64,000 bases of DNA, from NCBI RefSeq assembly GCF_007830515.1, contig NZ_VLKT01000015.1, positions 62,001 through 126,000 of the forward strand. Direction: 5' to 3'. Origin of the DNA: Mesorhizobium tianshanense (GTDB lineage Bacteria; Pseudomonadota; Alphaproteobacteria; Rhizobiales; Rhizobiaceae). Below are positions 52,854 through 61,904 of this stretch, in pieces. Numbering within the stretch: the first letter of the stretch is position 1; each line of letters opens with the position of its first letter. The position numbers and the translations under genes are program-made. The notes beneath the pieces are model-generated. The model made no database searches. It was not told where the DNA came from and was given only the letters and a program-made list of their open reading frames with translations.

Positions 52854-54011
52854 TCACTCTTGCGATTCGTGGATGACGATGCCTTGCAGCATGTCGACGT
52901 CGCATTCCCACGGCTTCTCCGAGAGAACGCGCATTCCATGCTCGTGCCCTGCCAGCCAGCGCGTGCGGATGCCTGCCCGGGTGAAGTCGATGTCCTTGGT
53001 GTGGTCCTCGCCGTCGAGGCGCGGTGAAAGCAGCCGAACCAGGTGCATGACCGAAGGGCAGCCGTAGGACGCGAGTTCCTTGAACATCGGATCCTCGCGC
53101 CGCTCCTCGGGGACCAGCTTTCCCATTTCGCGAACGACGTGCCGAAGACGATGCAGTTGCTCCTGCCGGGCCACGTGGCTCCGGCCTCGGCTGGCGTATT
53201 GAAGGTCCTTTTGCCGCCCCATCACCTGCCAGATCGATTTCGGCTCGGTGGCGCGGGGCTGCCACATGTTGACGGCAAAGATCAGCGCATCACGCCGCGG
53301 CCGGGCATCGAGCACGACTTCAATGGGCGTGTTGGAATAGATGCCGCCGTCCCAATAGGGCTCGCCGTCGATGCAAACCGCCGGAAACGCCGGGGGCAAG
53401 GCGCCCGATGCCATGATGTGCGCCGGCGACAGCGTCATCTCGCGGCTGTCGAAATATTTGAGTTCGCTGGTGTTGACGTTCACCGCGCCGACCGTCAGGC
53501 GCGTGTAGCGCCGATTGAGATAATCGAAGTCGATCAGGTTGCTCAGGGTCCTTTTGAGCGGATCGGTGGTGTAGTACGATGCATTCTCCACACCAATTTC
53601 GCGATTCACCCCGAACATGGCGCTTAGGTTCGGTTCGAAGAACCCCGGTATGCCGTGCATCACCGTGCCCATGTTGGCAAAGATGTTGCTTGGAACCATC
53701 ATCCGGAAAAACTCATCGAACGGGCTGCTTCGGCTGACGCCGTCCCAGAACTCGCGCAGCCTCGGCAGGCGGTCTTGCGGCTCGTTTCCGGCAATCAATG
53801 CCGCGTTGATGGCGCCGATCGAGGTGCCGATGACCCAATCCGGTTCAATCCCGCCTTCAACGAGCGCCTGATAGACGCCGGCCTGATAGGCTCCGAGCGC
53901 GCCACCGCCCTGGAGGACCAACACGGTCTGGCGCTGGATGGAACCATCGGCCACACGGCTGGCCTCCGGCGCAGGTTCCGACGTCGAAGGATTTCGGGTG
54001 ATCTTGTTCAT
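52854..54011 (-). CDS. Patatin-like phospholipase with DUF3734
   Basis: The protein is 385 residues. The patatin domain is intact: oxyanion loop QGGGALGAYQAG (about 34-45), nucleophile GTSIGAINAA (GxSxG, about 62) and the Asp dyad DGGIYSN. DUF3734-type sequence follows (QVMGRQKDLQYASRG ... DIDFTRAGIRTRWLAGHEHGMRVL). It hydrolyses acyl esters such as phospholipids or, in related proteins, polyhydroxybutyrate-associated lipids. It sits between 3-hydroxybutyrate dehydrogenase and NDH-2 and is commonly paired with the former in rhizobia. Confidence 0.93.
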   Translation of the reverse strand: MNKITRNPSTSEPAPEASRVADGSIQRQTVLVLQGGGALGAYQAGVYQALVEGGIEPDWVIGTSIGAINAALIAGNEPQDRLPRLREFWDGVSRSSPFDEFFRMMVPSNIFANMGTVMHGIPGFFEPNLSAMFGVNREIGVENASYYTTDPLKRTLSNLIDFDYLNRRYTRLTVGAVNVNTSELKYFDSREMTLSPAHIMASGALPPAFPAVCIDGEPYWDGGIYSNTPIEVVLDARPRRDALIFAVNMWQPRATEPKSIWQVMGRQKDLQYASRGRSHVARQEQLHRLRHVVREMGKLVPEERREDPMFKELASYGCPSVMHLVRLLSPRLDGEDHTKDIDFTRAGIRTRWLAGHEHGMRVLSEKPWECDVDMLQGIVIHESQE

Positions 54012-54038
54012 TGTCTTTTCGCTCCTCGTTGCCGCATT

Positions 54039-54821
54039 TCAATGAGCGGTCCAGCCGCCTTCGATCGGCATGATCGCACCGGTGATTGAGGCCGCGTCGT
54101 CCGAAGCCAGGAACAGGCAGAGCGCCGCAACCTGGGAAACGGTCACGAACTGCTTTGTCGGCTGCGCCGCCAGAAGCACATCCTTGATCACCTGTTCCTC
54201 AGTGATCCCGCGTGCCTTGGCCGTGTCGGGAATCTGCTTTTCGACCAGAGGTGTCAGCACGTAGCCAGGGCAGACCGCGTTCACTGTGATGCCCTGCTCG
54301 GCGACTTCCAGCGCGACCGTCTTGGTCAGGCCGGCGACCCCATGCTTGGCGGCGACATAGGCGGACTTGAATGGCGAGGCGACAAGGGCGTGAGCGGACG
54401 CAACGTTGATGATGCGGCCCCATTTGCGCTCCTTCATCGCCTGCAGGGCGCGCCGGATCGTGTAGAACGACGACATCAGATCGATCGCCACGACCGCCTC
54501 CCATTTCTCGATCGGAAAGTCGTCGATCGGCGCGACATGCTGAATGCCGGCATTGTTGACGAGGATGTCGACGGCGCCGAACTCGGCGATTGCCTTGTCC
54601 ATCATCGCGGTGATCGCCCCGCCCTTGCTCATGTCAGCATTGTCGTAGCGAACGGTGACCCTATGGTCGGCAGCAATCCTGACGCGTAATTTCTCGATCT
54701 CTTTGGCATCGCCGAATCCGTTGAGCACAATATTGCAGCCCTTGGCCGCAAAGGCCTCGGCGATCCCTTGGCCGATGCCGCTCGTCGAGCCTGTGATGAG
54801 TGCTGTCTTTCCTCTGAGCAT
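54039..54821 (-). CDS. bdhA: 3-hydroxybutyrate dehydrogenase
   Basis: The SDR enzyme of 260 residues interconverts (R)-3-hydroxybutyrate and acetoacetate with NAD+. It has TGSTSGIGQGIAEAFAA at the start, NNAGIQHVAPIDDFPIEKW, the catalytic Ser and YVAAKHG (Tyr-Lys), NAVCPGYVLTPLVEKQI and EGGWTAH at the end; the IQHVAPI and GWTAH elements are typical of this enzyme. ATG 54821 has GGAAA nine bases upstream; the frame upstream is not conserved. The gene for an acetoacetate-using partner is not in the window. Confidence 0.93.
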   Translation of the reverse strand: MLRGKTALITGSTSGIGQGIAEAFAAKGCNIVLNGFGDAKEIEKLRVRIAADHRVTVRYDNADMSKGGAITAMMDKAIAEFGAVDILVNNAGIQHVAPIDDFPIEKWEAVVAIDLMSSFYTIRRALQAMKERKWGRIINVASAHALVASPFKSAYVAAKHGVAGLTKTVALEVAEQGITVNAVCPGYVLTPLVEKQIPDTAKARGITEEQVIKDVLLAAQPTKQFVTVSQVAALCLFLASDDAASITGAIMPIEGGWTAH

Positions 54822-55040
54822 CGTTGTTTCCTTCGGTTGGAGCTGCGACCGGAAGTGCCGGCAAACGGCTGCGAGCAACAGGCTTCCGCGCCCAGGTCTT
54901 GAGTTCTGGAGCAAGTATGGCGAACCGCTCGAAGCAGCGGAAATGCCGTTGAGACATGGATTCGATAGCCGACGGTCAGATCATCAGCTCGGCGCCGGCC
55001 TCGCATGCCCGGGCGGCGGCTCTCTGGCACATGTCCACCC

Positions 55041-55505
55041 TCAGTTCTTTCTGATCGTCAAGGTCACGGACTGAATGACCTCGGTCGCCATCTTGAACTG
55101 CGGCGCGCGGTCGGTAATTCCATGCCGCTTGGCGATCCAGTCGAAATCGCTGTAGGCGGCATAAACTGAACCATCTGCGGCCTGGTAGACCAGCACGCGG
55201 ACCGGCCAGTCGAGACCGGCTTGCGGATTGGACGTGATGAAGGTCGTGCCGAGCGCCGGATTGCCAAACATCACCAGCCGCGACGGCCTGACATCATTGC
55301 CGGCATTCTGGCCAAGGCTTGCCTGGTCGATGACGCCAAAAAACTTGATGCCCTTCTTGAGGACGTCCTTTTTGATGCGGGCAACTGTCTCCGCGATGGA
55401 ATAGTCGCTCTTCACCGTGACGACGCCATCCGAAGCGGCAGCCGGGACGACAATCGCCATCAGCATGGCGGCGCAGGCAATCAAGGTTTTCAGGTAGGTG
55501 GTCAT
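55041..55505 (-). CDS. Exported DUF302 protein
   Basis: The protein is 154 residues with a signal peptide (MTTYLKTLIACAAMLMAIVVPAAAS). The rest is a DUF302 domain: YSIAETVARIKKDVLKKGIKFFGVIDQASLG, LVMFGNPALGTTFITSNPQAGLDWPVRVLVYQ and a final FDWIAKRHG. Function unknown. Such proteins are periplasmic and often co-occur with metal or sulfur stress genes. A clear GGAGA ribosome site lies upstream. Confidence 0.92.
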   Translation of the reverse strand: MTTYLKTLIACAAMLMAIVVPAAASDGVVTVKSDYSIAETVARIKKDVLKKGIKFFGVIDQASLGQNAGNDVRPSRLVMFGNPALGTTFITSNPQAGLDWPVRVLVYQAADGSVYAAYSDFDWIAKRHGITDRAPQFKMATEVIQSVTLTIRKN

Positions 55506-55612
55506 GTCAGTCTCCTTTGGTGGTGGGTTGCATGGATTTTGGCTATTGCATTGATATCCTTATTCATTCCCGCCTTAGATAGGTCGCCTTGCAGTCGACG
55601 AATTCCCGATCG

Positions 55613-56815
55613 TCAGGCGGTCGGCGACTTCAACGACCGCGCGACCGCGATCGCGCCGGCGAGGACTGCTACGAGCACGGCCACGCATGCGGTCCAGCCG
55701 ATCCGGTCATAGATCTGTCCAATGACGAAGCTGCCGGCGAGCCCGCCTGCATAGTAGGAAGCAAGGTAGATGCCGCTGGCGGCGGCGCGGTCGCGCGAAG
55801 CGGTCCGGCTGACGTGTCCTGTCGCTATTGCCTGCGCCAGGAAGGTGCCAATGGCGACCAGCGCCATCCCACCGAGAACAATGGGAAGGCGACTCGTGAG
55901 CAGCAGAAGCAAACCCAGGATCGCCAGCGCAAGCGTTGCACCGATGCCGATCCTTGGGCCGAGGCCCGCAGCGACGCGCCCGGCGAGCGGCGTGGTCAGC
56001 ATCGAGGGCAGGAAGACGAAATACACCAGTCCCAGCGCCATCGGCGATAGCGATAGCGGGGCGGCGACGAGCTGGAAGTTGACATAGGTGAAAGTGCCTA
56101 TGAAGACGAAGAGGATCAGGAAACCGATCGCGAAACAGGCGCGCAGCTCGGCGTTCTTCAGCAGGCTCTTCCAGGCCGCGCGGGCAGGCTCTCCTGTCGC
56201 GTCGGCGCACATCATCGCGGAGGTCTTCTGCAGCGTGAGCCAGACAAGAGCCGCGCCAATCAGATTGAGGGCGGCGAACGTCAGGAAATTGGTGGAGATG
56301 CCAAACGTATCGGCGACGGCGGCCGACATAAGGCGGCCGAAGAAGTTACTGGCAACATTGCCGGTCACATAGGCCGCAAGCGCCGCTGTCGTCTGCCGCG
56401 CGGAAAAATGCTCGGCCAGGTAGGCCATCGTCAGCGTGAACGCGGTCGACATGCACAAGCCTTGGACGACACGCAGCAGGGCAAAGACGACGATGCTGTC
56501 TGTTTGTGACAGCAGCGTAGTCGGTATCGCCAGCACCGCGAGGCTGATCCAAATGCCGTTGCGGCGATCGAGGTTCCTGCCAAAAAGCGCCACCCCAATG
56601 CCGGCCACAGCCATGCCGAAAGTGCTGGCATTCACAGCAAAGCCCATCGTGGCACGGCTGACGCCGAACTTTATCACCAGCGAAGGCAGGATTGCCTGGG
56701 TGGCGAAGAGATCGACAAGTGTCAGGAAGGCGATCACAGCGATGATGCCGAAGCGCCAGCTGCCCGTGGCAACCATGCGCAGCCGCGTCGGTTCGGTGTG
56801 TTCACTGGTCGTCAT
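55613..56815 (-). CDS. MFS transporter
   Basis: This is a 400-residue inner-membrane protein with 12 predicted helices. It shows the major-facilitator pattern: an N-terminal helix IIAVIAFLTLVDLFATQAILPSLV, a loop FGRNLDRRNGIWISL after helix 2, VVQGLCMSTAFTLTMAYLAEHFSARQTTAALAAYVTGN and a C-terminal half with GRVAAGLGPRIGIG. It resembles YnfM-like exporters of small molecules. ATG 56815 has GGAG eight bases upstream. Substrate unknown. Confidence 0.9.
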   Translation of the reverse strand: MTTSEHTEPTRLRMVATGSWRFGIIAVIAFLTLVDLFATQAILPSLVIKFGVSRATMGFAVNASTFGMAVAGIGVALFGRNLDRRNGIWISLAVLAIPTTLLSQTDSIVVFALLRVVQGLCMSTAFTLTMAYLAEHFSARQTTAALAAYVTGNVASNFFGRLMSAAVADTFGISTNFLTFAALNLIGAALVWLTLQKTSAMMCADATGEPARAAWKSLLKNAELRACFAIGFLILFVFIGTFTYVNFQLVAAPLSLSPMALGLVYFVFLPSMLTTPLAGRVAAGLGPRIGIGATLALAILGLLLLLTSRLPIVLGGMALVAIGTFLAQAIATGHVSRTASRDRAAASGIYLASYYAGGLAGSFVIGQIYDRIGWTACVAVLVAVLAGAIAVARSLKSPTA

Positions 56816-56907
56816 GATAGGGCTCCGTGGCCACACGTCCCCAGGCGATCACCCGAGGACGCGCTTTCAGTTGCTGATACTGGTATCTGCTCACCGCGGG
56901 GCGCGGC

Positions 56908-57408
56908 TCACATCGTGTGGTCGTCGTGCATCGCCGGCGGCAGGACGTCGGCCGAATAGAGCACCGCCGGAACCTTGCCGTTGTTCTTCCACCAATGGGC
57001 GAGTTGACCGAACTCGGCGGTCACGTCGCCAGCCTGGTGGTCAATTCCCACCTTGCAGGTGCTGCTGTATTCGGTGATTGAGCCCTCCACCACGAGGATG
57101 TTGGCGGGACGAACGGTGTGCTCATGCCAGGGCACGACACCGCCCGGCTGCACGACGAGCTTGCGCAAGCGCAGCATGTTACCTTTCCAGGCCTCGCCCT
57201 TCGGGCTCAGATCGATGGCCGAAAGGACTTCGTCGGTAACGCCAACCGGCTTGCTGGGATGATCCTGGATGTCGATGGTCGCGGCCTGGCCGGCTGGGCA
57301 ATCTCCTGCAAAAGCCGGCGCGACGGAAAACGCCGCGGTTGCGGAAAGAAGGCCGAGTGCCAGCGCCACATTAAGTGGCGCGCTGAATGGGATTGCTTTG
57401 GAAGCCAT
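56908..57408 (-). CDS. Exported cupin-domain protein
   Basis: The protein is 166 residues with a signal peptide (cleavage near AFAGDC). The cupin barrel includes LRLRKLVVQPGGVVPWHEHTVRPANILVVEGSITEY (metal-binding His-x-His and Glu) and GQLAHWWKNNGKVPAVLYSADVLP. A Cys at the mature start (GDCPAG) pairs potentially with STCKVG. It is probably a metal-binding periplasmic enzyme or binding protein. GGAGA lies before ATG 57408. Confidence 0.87.
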   Translation of the reverse strand: MASKAIPFSAPLNVALALGLLSATAAFSVAPAFAGDCPAGQAATIDIQDHPSKPVGVTDEVLSAIDLSPKGEAWKGNMLRLRKLVVQPGGVVPWHEHTVRPANILVVEGSITEYSSTCKVGIDHQAGDVTAEFGQLAHWWKNNGKVPAVLYSADVLPPAMHDDHTM

Positions 57409-57601
57409 ATCTTGTTTCTCCTTTGTCGGTGCCCAAACGCGGGAGGCGGGGCATGACAAGGAGAGTGACCAGGTCCGGGAAGAAAGAGAAATGCTGCCTG
57501 GCTCTCAATTCCATACCTGAAAACTATAGTAAGCCACTCGTGCCGACACATAGGAGGTGCGAGAAAGCATGCCGCGAGAATGGAAACTCTTCGACTATGC
57601 T

Positions 57602-58516
57602 TCAGGCCGCTGTCTTGCGGGTTGCCAAAGGTATGGCACTTTCCGGCCAGCCATGCGCCTTCACGCTGTTTACGAAGGCCAATGCCGCGGGTGAGAACCG
57701 ACGTCCCGCCACAACGACGAGGGATACCTCCCGCCAGACTTCGGGGTCGATAACGGGCCGGACTTGCAAGCCCGGGATCACCGCGCTGAACTCCGGGATG
57801 AAGCAGATTCCGAGGCCTCCGGAAACCATGTTCTGGATCCAGTCCTCGCGCTCGCTGGCGTAGGAAATCCTGAGCTTCACGCCGCGATCGTTGCACAGGC
57901 CGGCAAGATGATCGCGATACTCGCAGTTGAGACGCCTGAGATAGTTTTCACCGTCGAGTTCGGAAATGGAAACATTGTCGTTGCGGGCCAATCTATGGCC
58001 GTTGGGAAATGCCAGGACGAAGCGCTCGCGATAAAGCGGCGTCACGTCGAAGCGTTCCGGAAAGCTGTCGCTCGATGCCATTATGGCGACGTCGATCTCG
58101 CCTGATTCGAGCAGTTGGGAAAGCGATGCCGGCACGCCCTCTACCAGTTGAAGCTGGATACCCCGCTGACGTCGGTTGAAGTCGGCCAGCAGCCCGGTGA
58201 ACCGGCGCGGACCGATGGTGCACATGACACCAACCTTGAGGTTCGCATTTTCCAGACAGAGAAACCTTGATGCCTCTTGCCGAACGCCGGTCAGTTCGTC
58301 GAGGATCTGCTGGAAACGGGGTCGCAGCAGCACGCCCAGATCGGTAAGGTGGGTCAGATTTCGTTCGCGGCGAAACAGCAGGCCGCCGACCTCGTCCTCG
58401 AGCTGCTGGATGGCTCGCGATAGCGCCGGCTGGGTGACGTTGCACTTTTCCCCGGCGCGCGTGAAGTTTCGTGTCTCGCAGACAGCAAGAAAATAGCGGA
58501 TGTGATGGATGTCCAT
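57602..58516 (-). CDS. LysR-family transcriptional regulator
   Basis: The protein is 304 residues: winged helix MDIHHIRYFLAVCETRNFTRAGEKCNVTQPALSRAIQQLEDEVGGLLFRRER and a substrate domain (LKVGVMCTIGPRRFTGLLADF ... VDVAIMASSD-type pocket). It is similar in layout to the other LysR gene in the island but only distantly related. It lies at the head of the minus-strand block cupin-MFS-DUF302 and could regulate it. Confidence 0.92.
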   Translation of the reverse strand: MDIHHIRYFLAVCETRNFTRAGEKCNVTQPALSRAIQQLEDEVGGLLFRRERNLTHLTDLGVLLRPRFQQILDELTGVRQEASRFLCLENANLKVGVMCTIGPRRFTGLLADFNRRQRGIQLQLVEGVPASLSQLLESGEIDVAIMASSDSFPERFDVTPLYRERFVLAFPNGHRLARNDNVSISELDGENYLRRLNCEYRDHLAGLCNDRGVKLRISYASEREDWIQNMVSGGLGICFIPEFSAVIPGLQVRPVIDPEVWREVSLVVVAGRRFSPAALAFVNSVKAHGWPESAIPLATRKTAA

Positions 58517-58691
58517 GCCGATTGTCCCCGAACTGCATACGGTTCATATGCTGGCTTCGGAGCCTGCCGCAAAGCGTCCCGTCGTGCCAATGCACTGCCG
58601 CTATAAAGTCGATAGCGGCCCGTCATGATGCCATCTGAGGTCAAGGTGCGGATTGCTTCGCCACGGCTAGAGTTCCGCTCAGGCTGACCTA

Positions 58692-58726
58692 AAAACGATG
58701 ATGGCGAGCAAATTGCTCGCCATCAT
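58692..58726 (-). terminator. Intrinsic terminator after the small secreted-protein gene
   Basis: Perfect 14-base arms (58698-58711, 58713-58726) around one base form GATGGCGAGCAA-type stems. On the minus strand the hairpin is followed by CGTTTTTAGG, a short T-run. It ends transcription of the gene at 58761-59036. Confidence 0.8.
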
Positions 58727-58760
58727 GCTCGCTTCTGCAGCGGAAAAGGCCAAGCGGCGT

Positions 58761-59036
58761 TTAGCTGTTGCCGCCAAGCTGATGGACCTTGACGCAAAAC
58801 TCGGCATACGGCTTGCTCATCGCCGCGTCGTTGCATTCCTTCTTCATCGCGTTCCGCTTGTCCTTCGACATCGCATTCCAGGCTGCTTTGAACTCTCTGT
58901 CCGACTTCATCGTCTTCATGCCCGCATCGGCGTAAAACGGCTGCATGTTGGATGGTTCGTCGAGCCCCCCGGCAAACGCGACGCTGCCGAGAATGGAAAG
59001 GGCAAAGGCGCTGAGGCAGATAGCTTTGATATTCAT
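58761..59036 (-). CDS. Small exported protein with conserved C-terminus
   Basis: The protein is 91 residues with a signal peptide (MNIKAICLSAFALSILGSVAFAGG). The mature part is about 70 residues: NMQPFYADAGMKTMKSDREFKAAWNAMSKDKRNAMKKECNDAAMSKPYAEFCVKVHQLGGNS. Two cysteines (KKEC and EFC) could pair. A decayed tandem copy of its 3' end lies at 59230-59320. Function unknown. GAAGGA precedes the ATG, and a clear terminator follows. Confidence 0.72.
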   Translation of the reverse strand: MNIKAICLSAFALSILGSVAFAGGLDEPSNMQPFYADAGMKTMKSDREFKAAWNAMSKDKRNAMKKECNDAAMSKPYAEFCVKVHQLGGNS

Positions 59037-59229
59037 GGCATGATCCTTCTCTGAGGTTGGGCGATCGTCCCATCGACGGCCGCGGTAATGATCGGCAGCA
59101 ATCGAAAAACCTGCGGTTCCTGCTTGCCGAGACGAAACGTTGCTGCGATCGACCGCCAACCCGCCAATGCCATCTGCGTATGGAGTTTATGCCGCTTCTG
59201 CATCCCATGGATGCTTGGCGGCACAACCG

Positions 59230-59320
59230 CTAATTGGCGCCGCCCAAGGCGAGCACGTTCGCGCAGAACCGGCATGACGCGTGCTCATTGCCGTGTCGTT
59301 GCAGGCGGATTTTTGCCTGC
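59230..59320 (-). pseudogene. Decayed duplicate of the small secreted-protein gene
   Basis: About 90 bases on the minus strand (59320 to TAG 59230) align with the last 27 codons of the 58761-59036 gene: the words TGCAACGAC, GCAATGAGCA, CATGCCG and TTGGGCGGC recur with the same spacing, but frameshifts break the reading frame. In addition a 31-base stretch (59163-59193 and 59349-59379) repeats upstream of both copies. So a tandem duplication occurred, and the second copy lost its central part. Confidence 0.65.
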
Positions 59321-59465
59321 CTTACAAACCTTGCCGCGCGGAATTGCAGCCAATGCAATCTGCCTATGGAGTTCATGCCACCTTGGCATTTCGCCCTGAG
59401 GGGATGATGCGGCAATCTCTCCATATGACGCCCTGGCCGGCGTTTTTGGGATGGAGACCAAAAAG

Positions 59466-60326
59466 ATGCATGTCCAGACCGGAACTGAAAACAACAACGC
59501 CGTCATTGCCGGCGCAAGACCTGCGGTGGACGACGGGCAACTCATCGACATTGTCCTGACAAGCGACGCACACGGTGCATTTGTCTGGGGCGTGCTGGAC
59601 CGCCTGTTGGACGAGCACGGCCTTTGCTTCGGCAACATCACCGCGTCCGGTTTCGGTGCGATGGAGGCGGCGGTTCTGGCCTATGGCCTGGCTCTGGGCG
59701 ATCGGCGTGGCGCACGGACGGCGCTTACCAACTTCTGGCGACGCGTCAGTCACGCATCGATGTTCGCAGCCGATACAGCCAGTCCGCTGAGATCGATTCT
59801 GGAACAGTCAATCGACATTGCGGAGATTCGTAAGAATAGCTGCCCGGTGAAACTCAGCATCCTGGCTTCAAATGCCCGCACCGATGCTGTGAAGATCTTC
59901 ACCAGCGATCAATTGTCGATCGACGCGATCGTGGCGGCGGCCACAATCCCATTCCTCTTCCCGGCCGTGGAGATCGACGGCGACACCTATTGGGGCGACG
60001 GCGACCTTTCGGGTTTACCACCGGTCCAGCCGGCTGAAGCCGGTCATCGGCTGATCATTGCCAGCAAGCCCTCCACATCCATGACGCCGTGCGGGGCTTG
60101 TCGCCTCGCCGCCGGTCATGGTGCAATGAAGCCCACACAGATTCACACCATCTTCGACGGTCGGAACCGGGCTGGCGCAGCGCTATTCTTGAGACCCTGG
60201 ACCGACTGGGGTGAGTTGACCGACATGCGTGACAGAGGACGGGAAAGAGCCGATGATTGGCTTCTGGCCGATCACCTCTTTGTGGGCGAACGCTCTGCCG
60301 TCGATAACAAAAACCGATACGTCTAG
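59466..60326 (+). CDS. Patatin-like pseudoenzyme
   Basis: The frame of about 286 residues keeps the patatin fold: IDIVLTSDAHGAFVWGVLDRLLDEHGL, AVLAYGLALGDRRGARTALTNFWRRVSHA and IVAAATIPFLFPAVEIDGDTYWGDGDLSGLPPV. Both catalytic motifs are altered. The oxyanion GGG is TSD, and the nucleophile GTSAG is ASGFG, aligned by the following AMxAA, so the Ser position is Gly. The Asp region remains (DGD). The C-terminus is shorter than usual. The frame is uninterrupted, so it may be a non-catalytic binding protein. ATG 59466 has GGAG nine bases upstream; ATG 59451 is possible. Confidence 0.7.
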   Translation: MHVQTGTENNNAVIAGARPAVDDGQLIDIVLTSDAHGAFVWGVLDRLLDEHGLCFGNITASGFGAMEAAVLAYGLALGDRRGARTALTNFWRRVSHASMFAADTASPLRSILEQSIDIAEIRKNSCPVKLSILASNARTDAVKIFTSDQLSIDAIVAAATIPFLFPAVEIDGDTYWGDGDLSGLPPVQPAEAGHRLIIASKPSTSMTPCGACRLAAGHGAMKPTQIHTIFDGRNRAGAALFLRPWTDWGELTDMRDRGRERADDWLLADHLFVGERSAVDNKNRYV

Positions 60327-60384
60327 GCGCCTCCCTCCCGCCTAGCCGCGCCTGCTTCGCCCTGTTCACGAATGCAGGCGCCAA

Positions 60385-60415
60385 GCCCTCCGGTTCCCCG
60401 CCGGAGGGCTTTTTT
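60385..60415 (+). terminator. Strong intrinsic terminator
   Basis: GCCCTCCGG (60385-60393), loop TTCCCCG, CCGGAGGGC (60401-60409), then six T. It ends the patatin-like gene and insulates the bufferin operon promoter. Confidence 0.92.
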
Positions 60416-60558
60416 GCTTGGGGCCTCTTCAACATAGTGACCGCGTATCAAATCCATGCCGAGACAGCATTTCAGCTCGGCCTTCTGATCAGGGACACTG
60501 CTTGCAGACAGGCCGCAAGGTCAGTCTTTCCCTCGAAACGCAACCAGGAGACACGACT

Positions 60559-60828
60559 GTGATCAACGCCAAAACCCTCATTGGATCGGCCCTCGCGGCT
60601 GCCACTTCGCTGGCCGCCACGGCCGCCTACAGCGGCCCCGCCGCCCAGCCCGACTTCGCCTTCGAGAAATGCTACGGCGTCGTCAAGGCCGGCCAGAACG
60701 ACTGCCAGACCGCAACGCATTCCTGTGCCGGCACCGCGACCGCCGACAACCAGCCGGATTCCTGGCTTTACCTGCCTGCCGGCAGCTGCGCCAGGATCAC
60801 CGGCGGCAGCGACAAGCCGAAAGCCTGA
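60559..60828 (+). CDS. bufA1: Bufferin precursor peptide (DUF2282)
   Basis: This is an 89-residue exported peptide: a signal sequence to about residue 25 (LAAATSLAATAAYS), then the bufferin-1 core with four cysteines, C38 in EKCYGV, C49 in QNDC, C56 in HSCAG and C77 in GSCARI. In characterised members the BufB/BufC enzyme converts cysteines to thiooxazole groups, and the exported peptide chelates copper in the periplasm. GTG 60559 has GGAG before it. It is first in the order bufA-bufB-bufC-bufD. Confidence 0.92.
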   Translation: MINAKTLIGSALAAATSLAATAAYSGPAAQPDFAFEKCYGVVKAGQNDCQTATHSCAGTATADNQPDSWLYLPAGSCARITGGSDKPKA

Positions 60829-60872
60829 GCGATCCAGACTTCGAGCCAACCCCTTTGGAAGGGAGCAGACCG

Positions 60873-61904
60873 ATGTGCCGTGCGTTTCAACCCCTCGCGA
60901 TCCCCGCAACCGCGGGCATCGGTCTTCGCTCTCCCCACATCAGCGAGATGCTGACCCGCAGGCCCTCCGCTGGCTGGCTCGAAGTGCATGGCGAGAACTA
61001 TATGGGAGATGGCGCCGGCGTCGAGGCGCTGGAGAGGCTGCGCCAGATCTATCCGCTGTCGGTGCATGGCGTTGGGCTGTCACTGGGCAGCGCACAAGGA
61101 TTGGACCGCGATCATCTGGAGCGGCTGCGCAAGGTCTGCGAGCGCTTCCAGCCAGATCTCGTCTCGGAGCATCTCGCCTGGAGCGTAGCCGACGGCGCTT
61201 ATCTCAATGACCTGCTGCCGCTGCGCTATGACGAGGGGGCATTGGCGGTGGTGGCACGCAACGTCGAGACCGTCCAGGACGTGTTAAAGCGACAGGTGCT
61301 CATCGAGAACTTATCCGCCTATCTAGCCTTTGCAGATTCCTCGATGAACGAGGCAGAGTTCCTGGCCGAACTCGTGACACGGACCGGCTGCGGCCTGCTC
61401 TTGGATGTGAATAATGTGCAGGTTTCGGCGCACAACCTGCAATATGATGCAAAAGCCTTCATCGACGCGCTGCCGGCCGACTCCATCGGCGAGATCCACC
61501 TTGCCGGCCATGCGACCAATCAGGTCGGAGCCGACACCGTGCTTATCGACGATCATGGCTCACGCGTGCCGCCGGTCGTCTGGACGCTCTACCATCATGC
61601 CATAGACCGGCTCGGACCGCGCCCGACGCTTATCGAATGGGATACCGATGTCCCGGTTCTCGATGTGCTGCTGGGCGAAGCCATGTGGGCCGACATGCTC
61701 TCCGCTTCGATCATGTTCAACCGCAAGCAGGCCGCGAGACAAACTACGACAGCCAAGCCCCGGCCGATATCCAACCTCCTCCCCTTCGAAAGTGACATGA
61801 GGAGCGGCATGCCCGTGCTTGCGGCATTTGCTGCCGCCAAGGCTGGACCGGCCATGCCTGCGGCGATGCCGCCAATAGAGAGGGGATACCATGCTGCCGC
61901 TTGA
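60873..61904 (+). CDS. bufB1: MNIO maturase of bufferin (DUF692)
   Basis: The protein is 343 residues, a TIM-barrel multinuclear non-heme iron oxidase. Its metal-ligand motifs run in order: GIGLRSPHISEML, WLEVHGENYMG, SVHGVGLSLG, VSEHLAW, LIENLSAY, LDVNNVQVSAHN, EIHLAGHAT, DDHGSRVP and LIEWDTDVP. It modifies cysteines of the precursor peptide together with the BufC partner. An Ala/Pro-rich tail of about 50 residues follows the barrel. GGGAG lies upstream of the ATG, 44 bases after bufA; the end overlaps bufC by 14 bases. Confidence 0.95.
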   Translation: MCRAFQPLAIPATAGIGLRSPHISEMLTRRPSAGWLEVHGENYMGDGAGVEALERLRQIYPLSVHGVGLSLGSAQGLDRDHLERLRKVCERFQPDLVSEHLAWSVADGAYLNDLLPLRYDEGALAVVARNVETVQDVLKRQVLIENLSAYLAFADSSMNEAEFLAELVTRTGCGLLLDVNNVQVSAHNLQYDAKAFIDALPADSIGEIHLAGHATNQVGADTVLIDDHGSRVPPVVWTLYHHAIDRLGPRPTLIEWDTDVPVLDVLLGEAMWADMLSASIMFNRKQAARQTTTAKPRPISNLLPFESDMRSGMPVLAAFAAAKAGPAMPAAMPPIERGYHAAA

